DNA of 64,000 nt. Source: Leptotrichia hofstadii (GTDB lineage Bacteria; Fusobacteriota; Fusobacteriia; Fusobacteriales; Leptotrichiaceae). The stretch's first letter is position 1. The number at the start of each line of letters is the position of its first letter. This document shows, piece after piece, positions 46,988 through 56,045 of the stretch. A program made the translations under genes and the position numbers. Under the pieces are notes generated by a model that searched no databases, was not told the origin of the DNA, and worked only from the letters and a program-made list of their open reading frames with translations. The DNA lies in assembly GCF_007990525.1 (NCBI RefSeq), contig NZ_AP019823.1:806001-870000 (forward strand), in the 5' to 3' direction.

Positions 46988-47473
46988 TTATGGAATAAAG
47001 AAAAAACCGCCACGAAAATAATTTGAAAGAGTAAAAAGCATAACAAATATTTCACTCACAACAACTCTAAAACTTACCCATTCTAAATCAACCAGTCTTG
47101 GAAAACATTTTGCAAAAAGCTGAAAATAGTTAAATTCGTTACGGTATTCCTTGTAAAGCATATTTGTGACATCAAAAGTATTTATTATATAAACTATTGA
47201 AAATGTAACGATAAATAGTGAAAAGGCATCAAAAAAAGAGAAATCATCAGCCCCAAATCCCTCAAAACCATTGATTTTATGTGAAAAAAACATATATCCA
47301 ATATAGGATGTAATTGGGATGGAAATGCTGAAAATCAAGGAAATAAAATTTTTATTAAAATAAAAAGCGATGTAATATATGATAATTCCTATCAACGAAA
47401 ATAGAATTGCACCTAACAATCCAAATAGGATTTGTTTAAATTTATAATTAAAATTCTGTATAAGTTTGTTCAT
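46988..47473 (-). CDS. small integral membrane protein
   Basis: 161 residues with four predicted membrane helices (about 17-37, 43-62, 83-101 and 133-150) and a Phe-rich C terminus ('NYFRGGFFFIP'). A Gly/Phe/Asp-rich loop 'NGFEGFGADDFSFFDAF' lies between helices 2 and 3. No family recognised. The ribosome site upstream of the ATG at 47473 is a plain AAAGGAA. It is the only gene in an otherwise non-coding stretch between the META gene and the DAACS transporter. Confidence 0.65.
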   Translation of the reverse strand: MNKLIQNFNYKFKQILFGLLGAILFSLIGIIIYYIAFYFNKNFISLIFSISIPITSYIGYMFFSHKINGFEGFGADDFSFFDAFSLFIVTFSIVYIINTFDVTNMLYKEYRNEFNYFQLFAKCFPRLVDLEWVSFRVVVSEIFVMLFTLSNYFRGGFFFIP

Positions 47474-47571
47474 TGAGTATAGTGTATTCCTTTCAAAAAT
47501 TTTATTGTCATGGAAAAACCTTCAGGTTGTAGTTTCCTGCAGATTTTTGGAGGTATAAAATGGTAATTTGT

Positions 47572-47697
47572 CATCTGTTTGCTAAAGATCAGATACAATC
47601 TTGAGGAGGTGAACCTCAAAAAATATTATAACATAAAAAAATACCCCAATCAATAATAGATAAGAGTATTTTTTTCACCTGTTTAGTCTGATATGGA
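47572..47697. repeat. imperfect direct repeats flanking a convergent terminator
   Basis: 'ATCTGTTTGCTAAAGATCAG' (from 47572, ending GATA by 47595) resembles 'ACCTGTTTAGTCTGATA' (from 47677). They lie either side of a hairpin that could terminate transcription from both strands. The layout recalls the par-like locus at 18.6 kb. Confidence 0.4.
47636..47677 (-). terminator. hairpin downstream of the DAACS gene, possibly bidirectional
   Basis: AAAAAATACCCC and GAGTATTTTTTT form an A/T-flanked stem with runs on both sides, able to stop transcription in both directions. Confidence 0.65.
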
Positions 47698-47717
47698 CGA
47701 ATTCCATTATTTTGCTA

Positions 47718-47745
47718 ATTATAGCACAAATTTTTCATTTTTCAA
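47718..47745 (-). promoter_or_regulatory. orphan promoter of a putative small RNA of about 80 nt
   Basis: Minus strand TTGAAA (47745-47740), a 16-base spacer and an extended -10 TGCTATAAT ending at 47718. It lies downstream of the DAACS stop and only about 80 bases before the terminator at 47636, with no open frame between, so a short non-coding RNA is the simplest product. Confidence 0.5.
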
Positions 47746-47756
47746 TCATATAATTT

Positions 47757-48938
47757 TTATTTTTTTATAAATTTATGATAAATCCAGTCAACTATAATAG
47801 CGATTGCATTATCCCCAGATACATTTGCCGCTGTTCCAAAGCTGTCCTGTGTTATGTAAAGAGCAATTAGAAGTGAAGCTAAAGGACTGTTTGCAGCGAT
47901 TCCGACCATTCCTAGAAATGGAAGTGCTGACATTATTGCTCCTCCAGGCGCTCCAGGCGCGGCTACCATTGCGACTCCTAGAACTAGGATAAATGGGAAA
48001 ACTTTTGTTACATCGTAAGCCATATTGTTCATCATAAGAACGGTAACAACACAGCTTGTTATTGTAATGATACTTCCTGCTAAATGGATTGTGGCACATA
48101 ATGGCACTACAAATTCACGTATTTCAGGCGATGTTCCATTTCGTTTTGCACATTCCAGATTTATTGGGATTGTGGCTGCTGAAGATTGTGTTCCAAGTGC
48201 TGTAAAATAGCCAGGAATCTGATTTTTCATACAAGTAAATGGATTTTTTCCTGAAAGTCCTCCAGCGAATACAAATAAAGCCGAAATATATAAAATGTGA
48301 AGAATTATCACACAAACAAATACTTTTAGGAAAATAGAAAGTGTTGTAAACATCTGTCCGCTGTAAGTCATGTTCATAAATGTTCCAAAAATGTAGACTG
48401 GAAGTAGAGGAATAACTGAAGTGCTCAGTAATTTTGTAATTATTTTTGAAAACTCACGAAAAAGGTTGTAGGTAGTTTGTCCTTCACCATTATTTCTAAG
48501 CCAGCTTATTGAAAGCCCCATTATAAAAGCAAAAACGATTGCTGAAGTTACATCAAACATTGGTGCGAGCGGAATCTCGAAATAAGCTGTTAAAAGATTT
48601 TTCTCAGGATGTTCTATTGCCGCAAAAGAGGCAAAATTAAGAATTTTTGGAAAAATATTAGTTGCCATAAGATAAGATAAACTTCCCGCCACAATTGTGG
48701 AAACATAAGCTATCAATGTAGTAATTCCAAGTAATTTTCCTGCTCCTTGACGCAAATCTGAAATTCCTGTCACAACAAATCCGATTATCATAAACGGAAT
48801 AACAAAAGATAAATACTTGCTAAATAGCGACGAAAAAGTCACAAAAATCCTAATAACAGGACTTGGTAAAACTAATCCCAGTACTATACCAAGCGTTATT
48901 GCGATAATTAAACGTGGCACAAGCCCGATTTTTTTCAT
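47757..48938 (-). CDS. dicarboxylate/amino acid:cation symporter (DAACS family)
   Basis: Inner-membrane uptake system for glutamate, aspartate, serine/threonine or C4-dicarboxylates with Na+ or H+. It has 393 residues with eight membrane helices and two re-entrant hairpins. The first hairpin carries the serine-rich 'GTQSSAATIPINLEC', the second 'AAPGAPGGAIMSALPFLGMVG', and helix 8 the cation and substrate site 'DSFGTAANVSGDNAIA' with its N-x3-D. These are the hallmark GltP/SstT motifs. The arginine that selects acidic substrates is not evident in the last helix, so a neutral amino acid such as serine is possible. Monocistronic. Confidence 0.92.
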   Translation of the reverse strand: MKKIGLVPRLIIAITLGIVLGLVLPSPVIRIFVTFSSLFSKYLSFVIPFMIIGFVVTGISDLRQGAGKLLGITTLIAYVSTIVAGSLSYLMATNIFPKILNFASFAAIEHPEKNLLTAYFEIPLAPMFDVTSAIVFAFIMGLSISWLRNNGEGQTTYNLFREFSKIITKLLSTSVIPLLPVYIFGTFMNMTYSGQMFTTLSIFLKVFVCVIILHILYISALFVFAGGLSGKNPFTCMKNQIPGYFTALGTQSSAATIPINLECAKRNGTSPEIREFVVPLCATIHLAGSIITITSCVVTVLMMNNMAYDVTKVFPFILVLGVAMVAAPGAPGGAIMSALPFLGMVGIAANSPLASLLIALYITQDSFGTAANVSGDNAIAIIVDWIYHKFIKK

Positions 48939-49189
48939 AAATTTTTCTCTCCTTATATATTTTTTGTATAACTAAAATAAATCCCGCAACCCAACCTCAA
49001 TATTATTAATTAACATACGGTAGTAAAATTTACAGTAATTTGTACAAATGTAACAATACTGGGATTAATTATAATTCTTGTAATTTCCCCGCACTACTTC
49101 ATCTTGTAAGATATTTTTTCCCTAATATCCAAAGGTTTATGTTCACCTTAATAATACCTACACCTAAAATTTATTTAAATTATATTTTT

Positions 49190-49648
49190 TTATTCTTCAA
49201 TCAAATCAATAGTCCAGTTTGCCTGCTGTAATTTTGTATCAGTTTCACGAATTTCCTTAGACAATTTATCTAGCTGTTTTTGATGTTCTGGAACATTAAT
49301 CGTACTAAAAACTTTTATTTCTGTTGTGGAATAAAGATTTATCTTTTGGCTTGCAATTTCTATAAATTCACGCAGGATTCCTGCTTTTTGTGAGAGTGTG
49401 TCCTTTTTTGCAATTAATTCGACTAATGAAATTCCATCAATTTTTGAAAGAGTATTTGTTTTGTTTATTTTTATTATTAAATCATTTAATTGAGAAATTA
49501 AGCTGTCTAATTCAGTTAATAGAAGTTGAGGATTTTCAGCAGGTTCTTCGTGTTCCTGAACTTTAGCATTATTGTTAAGTCTTGTTTTTAATTGTGCAAT
49601 TCTTTTTTGAATATCTGCACGTAAAATAAGAGCTTCAGCAATTTTCAT
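49190..49648 (-). CDS. DIP1984 family protein
   Basis: 152 residues, helical throughout. The opening 'MKIAEALILRADIQKRIAQLKTRLNNNAKVQE', the middle 'LDSLISQLNDLIIKINKTN' and the end 'TDTKLQQANWTIDL' match the DIP1984/septicolysin-like family known across Actinobacteria and Firmicutes. The two long helices would form an antiparallel coiled coil. There is no signal peptide despite the septicolysin name. GGAGG precedes ATG 49648. Function unknown; monocistronic between DAACS and the dehydrogenase operon. Confidence 0.85.
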   Translation of the reverse strand: MKIAEALILRADIQKRIAQLKTRLNNNAKVQEHEEPAENPQLLLTELDSLISQLNDLIIKINKTNTLSKIDGISLVELIAKKDTLSQKAGILREFIEIASQKINLYSTTEIKVFSTINVPEHQKQLDKLSKEIRETDTKLQQANWTIDLIEE

Positions 49649-49792
49649 TTTATTTATCCTCCAATTTTTATTTATTAGTACTTAAAGTATAATGTAAAAA
49701 TTATAAAATGTAAAGGATATTTTTAATATTCTTTTTGTATATATAAAATAAAAAAAACTTTAAAAGATATTTTTTTAACTTGCAAATATCTA

Positions 49793-49807
49793 TTGTAATG
49801 GTTACAA
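49793..49807 (+). promoter_or_regulatory. palindrome upstream of the dehydrogenase operon, possible operator
   Basis: TTGTAA-TGG-TTACAA is a perfect 6-3-6 dyad immediately before a TATGAT at 49811-49816 that could be the -10 of the operon promoter. No consensus -35 is seen, which fits activator or repressor control. Confidence 0.5.
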
Positions 49808-49900
49808 AATTATGATAAAATTAATTGGAAAATTTTGAAAAACAAAATATTGATTATTAAAAATTTAAAAGATATAAAAATATATTTAATGGAGGGAATT

Positions 49901-50866
49901 ATGGAACTATCAAAAGGTAAATTGCTGAATATTTATGAACGAATGCTTAGCATTAGAAATTTTGATTTAAAGGTAAATCAGCTTGTGAAAAGAGGAATGG
50001 TGCCTGGAATGACACATCTGTCAGTAGGAGAGGAAGCGGCGAATGTTGGGGCTATTGCGGCGTTGAATGCTGATGATCTGATTACATCTAATCATAGAGG
50101 GCATGGGCAAGTTATCGCTAAAGGGATTGACTTGAATGGAATGATGGCTGAGATTATGGGAAAGGCTACTGGAACTTGTAAAGGTAAAGGAGGTTCGATG
50201 CACATTGCCGATTTAGAAAGTGGAAACTTGGGAGCAAACGGAATTGTTGGTGGTGGACACGGAATGGCAGTTGGCGCGGCTTATACTCAAAAAGTTAAAA
50301 ATACTGGAAAAATTGTAGTTTGTTTCTTTGGAGATGGAGCTACAAATGAAGGAAGTTTTCACGAAGCGATGAACTTGGCGTCAGTATGGAATGTACCTGT
50401 TATTTTTTATGCAATTAATAATGGATATGGAATAAGTACTTCAATTAATAGTGTTGCAAAAGTGGAGCATCTTTATCAAAGGGCTGCAGCTTATGGAATG
50501 CCAGGATATTTTATTGAAGACGGGAATGATGTTCTTTCAGTTTATGAAACTTTTGAAAAGGCTGTAAAGGATGTGAGAGAAGGAAAAGGACCTGTATTTA
50601 TTGAAAGCGTAACTTACAGATGGTTCGGACATTCGAGTTCTGATCCTGGAAAATACAGAACAAAAGAAGAGGTTGACGAATGGAAGTTAAAAGATCCTAA
50701 CTTAAAATTCAGAAATTACTTGCTTGAAAATAATATTGCGACAGAGGAAGAATTAGTAGAACTTGAAGAAAAATCAAAAAAACAGATTGAAGATGCAGTA
50801 GAATTTGCAAAAAATAGTCCAGAACCTACGTTGGAATCTGCATTTGAAGATATATTTGCGAATTAG
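49901..50866 (+). CDS. pdhA: 2-oxoacid (pyruvate/acetoin) dehydrogenase E1 component, alpha subunit
   Basis: Thiamine-diphosphate-dependent decarboxylase subunit, 321 residues from ATG 49901 (GGAGGG 4-5 bases upstream); an earlier ATG at 49889 overlaps that site and is less likely. Key parts: 'SNHRGHGQVIAKGID', 'GKGGSMHIADLESGNLGANGIVGGGHGMAVGAA', the ThDP/Mg motif 'GDGATNEGSFHEAMNLASVWNVPVIFYAINNGYGIS' (GDG to NN), and 'YRWFGHSSSDPGKYR' with the regulatory loop. Pyruvate or acetoin cannot be separated by eye. First gene of a five-gene operon. Confidence 0.92.
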   Translation: MELSKGKLLNIYERMLSIRNFDLKVNQLVKRGMVPGMTHLSVGEEAANVGAIAALNADDLITSNHRGHGQVIAKGIDLNGMMAEIMGKATGTCKGKGGSMHIADLESGNLGANGIVGGGHGMAVGAAYTQKVKNTGKIVVCFFGDGATNEGSFHEAMNLASVWNVPVIFYAINNGYGISTSINSVAKVEHLYQRAAAYGMPGYFIEDGNDVLSVYETFEKAVKDVREGKGPVFIESVTYRWFGHSSSDPGKYRTKEEVDEWKLKDPNLKFRNYLLENNIATEEELVELEEKSKKQIEDAVEFAKNSPEPTLESAFEDIFAN

Positions 50867-50881
50867 AAAAGGAGATAGAAA

Positions 50882-51874
50882 ATGGAAACAAAGTTGATGT
50901 CTGTAAAAGAGGCAATTATTACAGCAATGTCGGAAGAGATGAGAAGAGATGAAAATGTATTTTTAATGGGAGAAGATGTAGGAATTTTTGGAGGAGATTT
51001 TGGAACATCAGTTGGAATGCTCGATGAATTTGGGCCAGAAAGAATAAAAGATACTCCAATTTCAGAGTCAGCAATTTCTGGAGCTGCAGTTGGTGCTGCA
51101 ATGACAGGGCTTCGTCCTATAGTTGATGTAACATTTATGGATTTTATCGTTTATATGATGGACAATATTGTAAATCAGGCGGCAAAAACTAGATATATGT
51201 TTGGTGGAAAAGGACAAGTGCCAGTAACATTCAGATGTGCGGCAGGTTCTGGAGTGGGTTCGGCAGCACAGCATTCACAGTCGCTTGAGTCTTGGTTTAC
51301 TCATATTCCAGGAGTAAAGGTTGTTGCGCCAGGAACACCTGCTGATGTAAAAGGGCTTTTAAAATCAGCAATCCGTGATAATAACCCAGTAATTTTCCTT
51401 GAATATAAAGCACAATACAATATGAAAGGTGAAGTTCCTACAGATTCTGAATTTGTTATTCCTTTAGGAAAAGGTGAAATTAAAAAAGAAGGAAAAGATA
51501 TTACAATTGTAACTTATGGAAGAATGCTGGAAAGAGTAATGAAGGCGGCGGAAATTGCAGAAAGTGAAGGGATTAGCGTAGAAGTGGTGGATCCTAGAAC
51601 ATTGATTCCGCTAGACAAGGAAATTATTTTGAATTCTGTTAAAAAAACAGGAAGAGTAATCTTAGTAAATGATGCTCACAAAACAAGCGGGTTTATCGGA
51701 GAAATTTCTGCAATTATTTCAGAAAGTGACACATTTGACTATTTGGATCACCCAATTGTGAGGTTAGCTGGAGAAGATGTGCCAATACCTTATAATCACG
51801 CTCTTGAAACAGCGATGGTTCCAAGTGTGGAAAAAATTGTAGAAGCAATTAGAAAAGTAAAAAATAAACAATAA
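50882..51874 (+). CDS. pdhB: 2-oxoacid dehydrogenase E1 component, beta subunit
   Basis: 330 residues. It shows 'REAI'-like 'VKEAIITAMSEEMRRDENVFLMGEDVG', the ThDP-side 'ESAISGAAVGAAMTGLRPIVDVTFMDF', and the C-terminal domain 'VSVEVVDPRTLIPLDKEII' to 'VPIPYNHALETAMVPSVEKIV'. It pairs with the alpha subunit to form the heterotetrameric E1. It starts 15 bases after pdhA with GGAGAT before the ATG. Length and motifs are standard. It acts in the cytoplasmic multienzyme complex that makes acetyl-CoA. Confidence 0.93.
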   Translation: METKLMSVKEAIITAMSEEMRRDENVFLMGEDVGIFGGDFGTSVGMLDEFGPERIKDTPISESAISGAAVGAAMTGLRPIVDVTFMDFIVYMMDNIVNQAAKTRYMFGGKGQVPVTFRCAAGSGVGSAAQHSQSLESWFTHIPGVKVVAPGTPADVKGLLKSAIRDNNPVIFLEYKAQYNMKGEVPTDSEFVIPLGKGEIKKEGKDITIVTYGRMLERVMKAAEIAESEGISVEVVDPRTLIPLDKEIILNSVKKTGRVILVNDAHKTSGFIGEISAIISESDTFDYLDHPIVRLAGEDVPIPYNHALETAMVPSVEKIVEAIRKVKNKQ

Positions 51875-51913
51875 AAAATATATAGGAAGAAATAAAATAG
51901 AAAGGAAGAAGCT

Positions 51914-52948
51914 ATGGAAAATAATGAGTTAAGAGCTACTCCTGCAGCACGTAAATTAGCGCAGCAGATGGGACTTGATCTTTTTCTTGTGAAAGGCAGT
52001 GGAGCAAATGGACGTGTTCATAAGGAAGATGTAGAAACATTTAAATTTGAAAAGCAAGTAAGAATATCGCCACTTGCTAGAAAAATAGCATTAGACCATA
52101 ATCTTGAATTGGAAAATGTCGTTGGGACAGGGCATAATGGGAAAATAATGCGGGATGATATTTTGAAATTGATTGCTAAACCGCAGGAAACAGAAGACTT
52201 GGCAAGACATGAAAAAGCTGTTGTTGCAGAAGAAAAAACGGTTGCACAGCAGGATATAGAAATTGTGCCAATGTCAGCAATGAGAAAAGTTATTTCAAAA
52301 CGTATGACAGAAAGTTATCTAACAGCACCTACATTCGCACTTAATTACGAAATTGACATGACTGAAGCTATTGCACTAAGAAAGAAAATACTTGATACAA
52401 TTTTAGAAAGTACAGGAAAGAAAATTACAATAACAGACATTATTTCATTTGCAGTTATAAAAACTTTGTTAAAGCACAAGTTTGTAAATTCAAGTTTGTC
52501 AGAAGACGGAACACAGATTATTCTGCATAATTATGTAAACTTGGCAATTGCAGTAGGATTTGACGGTGGACTTCTTGTGCCAGTTGTAAAAGGTGCAGAT
52601 AAAATGACACTTAGCGAATTAGTTGTTGAATCTAAAAAGATAGTGAAAAAAGCATTAGATATGAAGTTGACGCCTGATGAACAAAGTGGAAGCACATTTA
52701 CAATAAGTAATCTCGGAATGTTTGGAGTGCAAAGCTTTAACCCAATAATAAATCAGCCAAATTCAGCAATCTTGGGAGTTTCTTCTACAGTTGAAAAGCC
52801 AGTTGTTGTAAATGGTGAAATTACAGTTCGTCCAATGATGACTTTGACTCTTACAATTGATCACAGAGTGGTAGATGGACTTGCGGGAGCTAAATTTATG
52901 CAGGACTTGAAAAATGCTTTGGAAAATCCAATCGCTTTGTTAATTTAG
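51914..52948 (+). CDS. pdhC: dihydrolipoamide acyltransferase E2 lacking a lipoyl domain
   Basis: 344 residues. The normal N-terminal lipoyl domain is missing. Instead the protein opens with two tandem peripheral-subunit-binding domains: 'RATPAARKLAQQMGLDLFLV' to about residue 42 and 'RISPLARKIALDHNLELENV' to about residue 88. The catalytic domain (about 115-344) is complete, with 'IVPMSAMRKVISKRMTES', 'FTISNLGMFGVQSFNPIIN' and the active-site 'IDHRVVDGLAGA'. Acyl groups must therefore arrive on another subunit; the next gene (E3) carries a lipoyl domain. The start ATG follows AAAGGAAG, and the upstream gap of 39 bases has no room for a lost domain. Streptococcal complexes have a comparable arrangement. 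Confidence 0.9.
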   Translation: MENNELRATPAARKLAQQMGLDLFLVKGSGANGRVHKEDVETFKFEKQVRISPLARKIALDHNLELENVVGTGHNGKIMRDDILKLIAKPQETEDLARHEKAVVAEEKTVAQQDIEIVPMSAMRKVISKRMTESYLTAPTFALNYEIDMTEAIALRKKILDTILESTGKKITITDIISFAVIKTLLKHKFVNSSLSEDGTQIILHNYVNLAIAVGFDGGLLVPVVKGADKMTLSELVVESKKIVKKALDMKLTPDEQSGSTFTISNLGMFGVQSFNPIINQPNSAILGVSSTVEKPVVVNGEITVRPMMTLTLTIDHRVVDGLAGAKFMQDLKNALENPIALLI

Positions 52949-53031
52949 CTTAATAAAAAAATTTAGAATAAAACTTATGGAATTAGAAAATAAAAAACGT
53001 AAAATTATTTGAGTATAAGGAGTGAAATTAA

Positions 53032-54762
53032 ATGGCTACTGAAGTGATAATGCCTAAAGCCGGAATTGATATGACGGAAGGGCAGATTATAAAATGGAAT
53101 AAAAAAGAAGGGGAAAAGGTAGAAGAAGGGGAAATTTTACTTGAAATAATGACAGATAAGACAAGTATGGAACTGGAAGCAGAAGAATCAGGATACTTGA
53201 TAAAAATAGTAAAAGGAGATGGAGAAACTGTACCTGTTACAGAAATTATCGGATATATCGGTGCAGAAGGAGAAGTGGCTCCAGAAGCAGGTTCAGCAAA
53301 TTCAGCACCAGAAAATACAGCTTCTCAACCAGCACCAGAAAAAGCGGCTGCGGCTAGTGAACCTAAAAAAGAAAAAGCAGAAGATGAATTTGATATTGTT
53401 GTAATCGGTGGAGGGCCTGCTGGATATGTAGCGGCAATCCGTGCGGCTCAGCTTGGTGCAAAAGTGGCAGTTGTGGAAAAAAGTGAATTTGGTGGAACTT
53501 GCCTGAACAAAGGATGTATTCCTACAAAAACATTCCTTAAAAACGCTGAAATTATCGAAGGTATCGAAATGGCAAGTAAAAGAGGAATTATTTTGGAAAG
53601 TGAAAAATACACAATTGACATGCCAAAAGTTGTGCAGTTGAAAAATGAAATTGTTAAAACATTGACAAATGGTGTAAGAGGACTTTTGAAGAGCAATGAA
53701 ATTAAGATGTTTAATGGAGTTGGAAAAATCAATAAGGATAAAGATGTTGTTGTAAATGGAGAAACTGTTTTAAGAGCTGATAAAATAATCTTAGCTGGTG
53801 GATCGAAAGTTGGAAAAATCAATATTCCTGGAATTGAAAGCAACAAAGTTCTTACAAGTGATGACATTTTAGACATACAGCAAATTCCAAAATCACTTAC
53901 TGTAATTGGTGGAGGAGTTGTCGGAATTGAGCTTGGACAAGTGTTCTTATCATTTGGAAGTGAAGTTACAGTTGTGGAAATGATGGATAGAATTGTACCA
54001 GGAGTAGACAGGGAATCTTCAGCTGTACTTAGAAAAGAGCTTGAGAAAAAAGGAATGAAAATATTAACTTCTACACAAATTAAGGAAATAGTTGATGATG
54101 GACACAACTTAACAATCAAAGTTGACGGACATGATGACATTGTTTCTGAAAAAGCATTATTATCAATCGGAAGAGTACCTGATCTGGAAGCTATTGGAGA
54201 AATTGAGCTAGAAATGGAAAAAGGTAGAATCAAAGTTGATAAATATATGGAAACAAGTGTACCTGGAATTTATGCACCAGGAGATATAAATGGAATTAAG
54301 ATGCTTGCTCATGCGGCATTCAGAATGGGAGAAGTTGCTGCTGAAAATGCGGTTCAAGGAAACCATAGAGAAATCAGACTTGAAACAACTCCATCGGCAA
54401 TCTACACAGTGCCAGAAGTGGCAATGGTTGGATTAACAGAAGATGAGGCAAGAGAAAAATATGATATTAAAGTTGGTAAATTCCAATTTGCGGCAAACGG
54501 AAGAGCGTTGGCTTCAGGAGAACCAGCAGGATTTGTAAAAGTTATAGTTGATAAAAAATATGACGAAATTCTTGGAGTACACATTGTAGGACCATCAGCA
54601 GCAGAAATGATTAATGAAGCGTCAGGGCTTATGGCAATGGAAATTACAGTAGATGAAGTGATTAAGACAATCTATGCTCATCCAACTTACTCAGAAGCTC
54701 TGTTTGAAGCATGTGCAGATGCATTAGATGAAGCGATTCATTTACCTAGAAAAAGAAAATAA
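53032..54762 (+). CDS. lpdA: dihydrolipoamide dehydrogenase (E3) with N-terminal lipoyl domain
   Basis: 576 residues. Residues 1-78 are a lipoyl domain with the modification lysine K43 in 'IMTDKTSMELEA'. An Ala/Pro/Glu linker (about 80-115) follows, then the flavoprotein: FAD motif 'VVIGGGPAGYVAAIRAAQLG', redox-active C157 and C162 in 'GGTCLNKGCIPTK', NAD motif 'TVIGGGVVGIELGQVFLSFG', 'PGIYAPGDING' and the C-terminal 'YAHPTYSEALFEA' with its catalytic His-Glu pair. It reoxidises dihydrolipoamide and reduces NAD+. Because E2 lacks a lipoyl domain, this one is probably the swinging arm of the whole complex. AAGGAG precedes the ATG. Confidence 0.95.
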   Translation: MATEVIMPKAGIDMTEGQIIKWNKKEGEKVEEGEILLEIMTDKTSMELEAEESGYLIKIVKGDGETVPVTEIIGYIGAEGEVAPEAGSANSAPENTASQPAPEKAAAASEPKKEKAEDEFDIVVIGGGPAGYVAAIRAAQLGAKVAVVEKSEFGGTCLNKGCIPTKTFLKNAEIIEGIEMASKRGIILESEKYTIDMPKVVQLKNEIVKTLTNGVRGLLKSNEIKMFNGVGKINKDKDVVVNGETVLRADKIILAGGSKVGKINIPGIESNKVLTSDDILDIQQIPKSLTVIGGGVVGIELGQVFLSFGSEVTVVEMMDRIVPGVDRESSAVLRKELEKKGMKILTSTQIKEIVDDGHNLTIKVDGHDDIVSEKALLSIGRVPDLEAIGEIELEMEKGRIKVDKYMETSVPGIYAPGDINGIKMLAHAAFRMGEVAAENAVQGNHREIRLETTPSAIYTVPEVAMVGLTEDEAREKYDIKVGKFQFAANGRALASGEPAGFVKVIVDKKYDEILGVHIVGPSAAEMINEASGLMAMEITVDEVIKTIYAHPTYSEALFEACADALDEAIHLPRKRK

Positions 54763-54807
54763 TAAAAAAGTGAAATAAATTGAAATTTTGAAAGGAATTT
54801 TAAACAT

Positions 54808-55800
54808 ATGAAATATTATGTTAGTAAGTCAAATGATCCAGCATTTAACATTGCTTTGGAAGAATATTGCTTTAAGCAGCTGCGTGATATTGACGAAATA
54901 TTTTTACTTTGGATAAATGAGCCAACAATTGTTGTAGGAAAATATCAAAATACAATTGAGGAAATTAACACAGAGTATACTCGTGAAAAAGGAATCCATG
55001 TTGTTCGTAGAATTTCTGGCGGAGGTGCAGTTTACCACGATTTAAACAACTTAAACTACACAATTATTTCCAATAAGCAGGAAGATAAGGAAGGCTTTAA
55101 CTTTAAGGAATTTTCAAAGCCAATTATAGAAACTCTAGCAGAATTGGGAGTAAAAGCAGAATTTACAGGTAGAAATGATTTGGAAATAGATGGACAGAAA
55201 TTTTGTGGAAACGCTCAAGCATATATAAAAGGACGTGTAATGCATCATGGATGTTTATTGTTTGATGTGAATTTTGGAGAATTGGGAAATGCATTGAAAG
55301 TTTCAAAGGATAAAATTGAGTCAAAAGGTGTAAAATCTGTAAGAAGCCGTGTTACAAACATACTTCCTCATTTGAAACAGCCAATCACAGTAAACGAATT
55401 TGGTGAAAAAATAATGGAGTACATGAAAAAACAGTATCCAGATATGAAAGAGTATGTTTTTAGCGAAGAGGAGCTGGATTACATTGCCAAGAGAGCTGAA
55501 ATTAAGAGAAGTTGGGAATGGAATTACGGAGAGTCGCCAGAATTTAATATAACTAGAGGAAAAAGATTTGAAAATGGTAAGATTCAAATTTTTGCCACAG
55601 TAGAAAATTCTAGAATCAAGAATATTAAGTTTTATGGAGATTTCTTTGGAAAAAATGAAGATTTGAGTGAAATTGAGAATTTGTTGAAAAATACTAAGTA
55701 TACAAAGGAAGCTGTGAAGGAAAAACTGGAAACAGTTGATATTGGTGAGTATTTTTCTAGGTTTACGGTGGATGAAGTTGTGGAAGTTATTGTTGAATAA
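54808..55800 (+). CDS. lplA: lipoate-protein ligase
   Basis: Attaches free lipoate to lipoyl domains via lipoyl-AMP. It has 330 residues: 'EPTIVVGKYQNTIEEIN', the signature 'VVRRISGGGAVYHDLNNLNY', 'GRNDLEIDGQKFCGNAQ' and the lipoate/AMP lysine region, then the C-terminal accessory domain ('SPEFNITRGKRFENGKIQIF'). This is the full two-domain LplA. It is the last gene of the dehydrogenase operon, 45 bases after lpdA. Its position suggests that it lipoylates the E3-borne domain from scavenged lipoate. A terminator follows at 55874-55903. Confidence 0.94.
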   Translation: MKYYVSKSNDPAFNIALEEYCFKQLRDIDEIFLLWINEPTIVVGKYQNTIEEINTEYTREKGIHVVRRISGGGAVYHDLNNLNYTIISNKQEDKEGFNFKEFSKPIIETLAELGVKAEFTGRNDLEIDGQKFCGNAQAYIKGRVMHHGCLLFDVNFGELGNALKVSKDKIESKGVKSVRSRVTNILPHLKQPITVNEFGEKIMEYMKKQYPDMKEYVFSEEELDYIAKRAEIKRSWEWNYGESPEFNITRGKRFENGKIQIFATVENSRIKNIKFYGDFFGKNEDLSEIENLLKNTKYTKEAVKEKLETVDIGEYFSRFTVDEVVEVIVE

Positions 55801-55873
55801 AGAGAAATTTTAATTGATAAATTTAGTATAAAATGATATACTAAATTAAAATAAAGTATTATAATAATTTGAT

Positions 55874-55903
55874 AACCTTACATTTATTTTATGTAAGGTT
55901 TTT
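55874..55903 (+). terminator. terminator of the dehydrogenase operon
   Basis: AACCTTACAT (55874-55883) and ATGTAAGGTT (55891-55900) form a perfect 10-bp stem followed by T residues. Confidence 0.88.
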
Positions 55904-56045
55904 AAAATATATGTATAAAAAAATTAATTATGATATTTTTAGCGAATAGTTTTGCATTATAAACAATAAAGACTAAAAATATTACAACTGACATATTGCT
56001 AAAATTTTTTAAGTTTTACGACAGAATGTGTGAAAGGAAGTATCA

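Noticed and set aside
47547-47633. tiny open frames after strong ribosome sites (GGAGG at 47549, GAGGAGG at 47604)
   Set aside because: They encode only 14-15 residues with no membrane segment; kept only as part of the decayed-locus hypothesis.
53448-54233. 261-codon antisense frame inside the E3 gene
   Set aside because: It mirrors the dinucleotide-binding domains of E3 and has no start signal; a by-product of codon bias.
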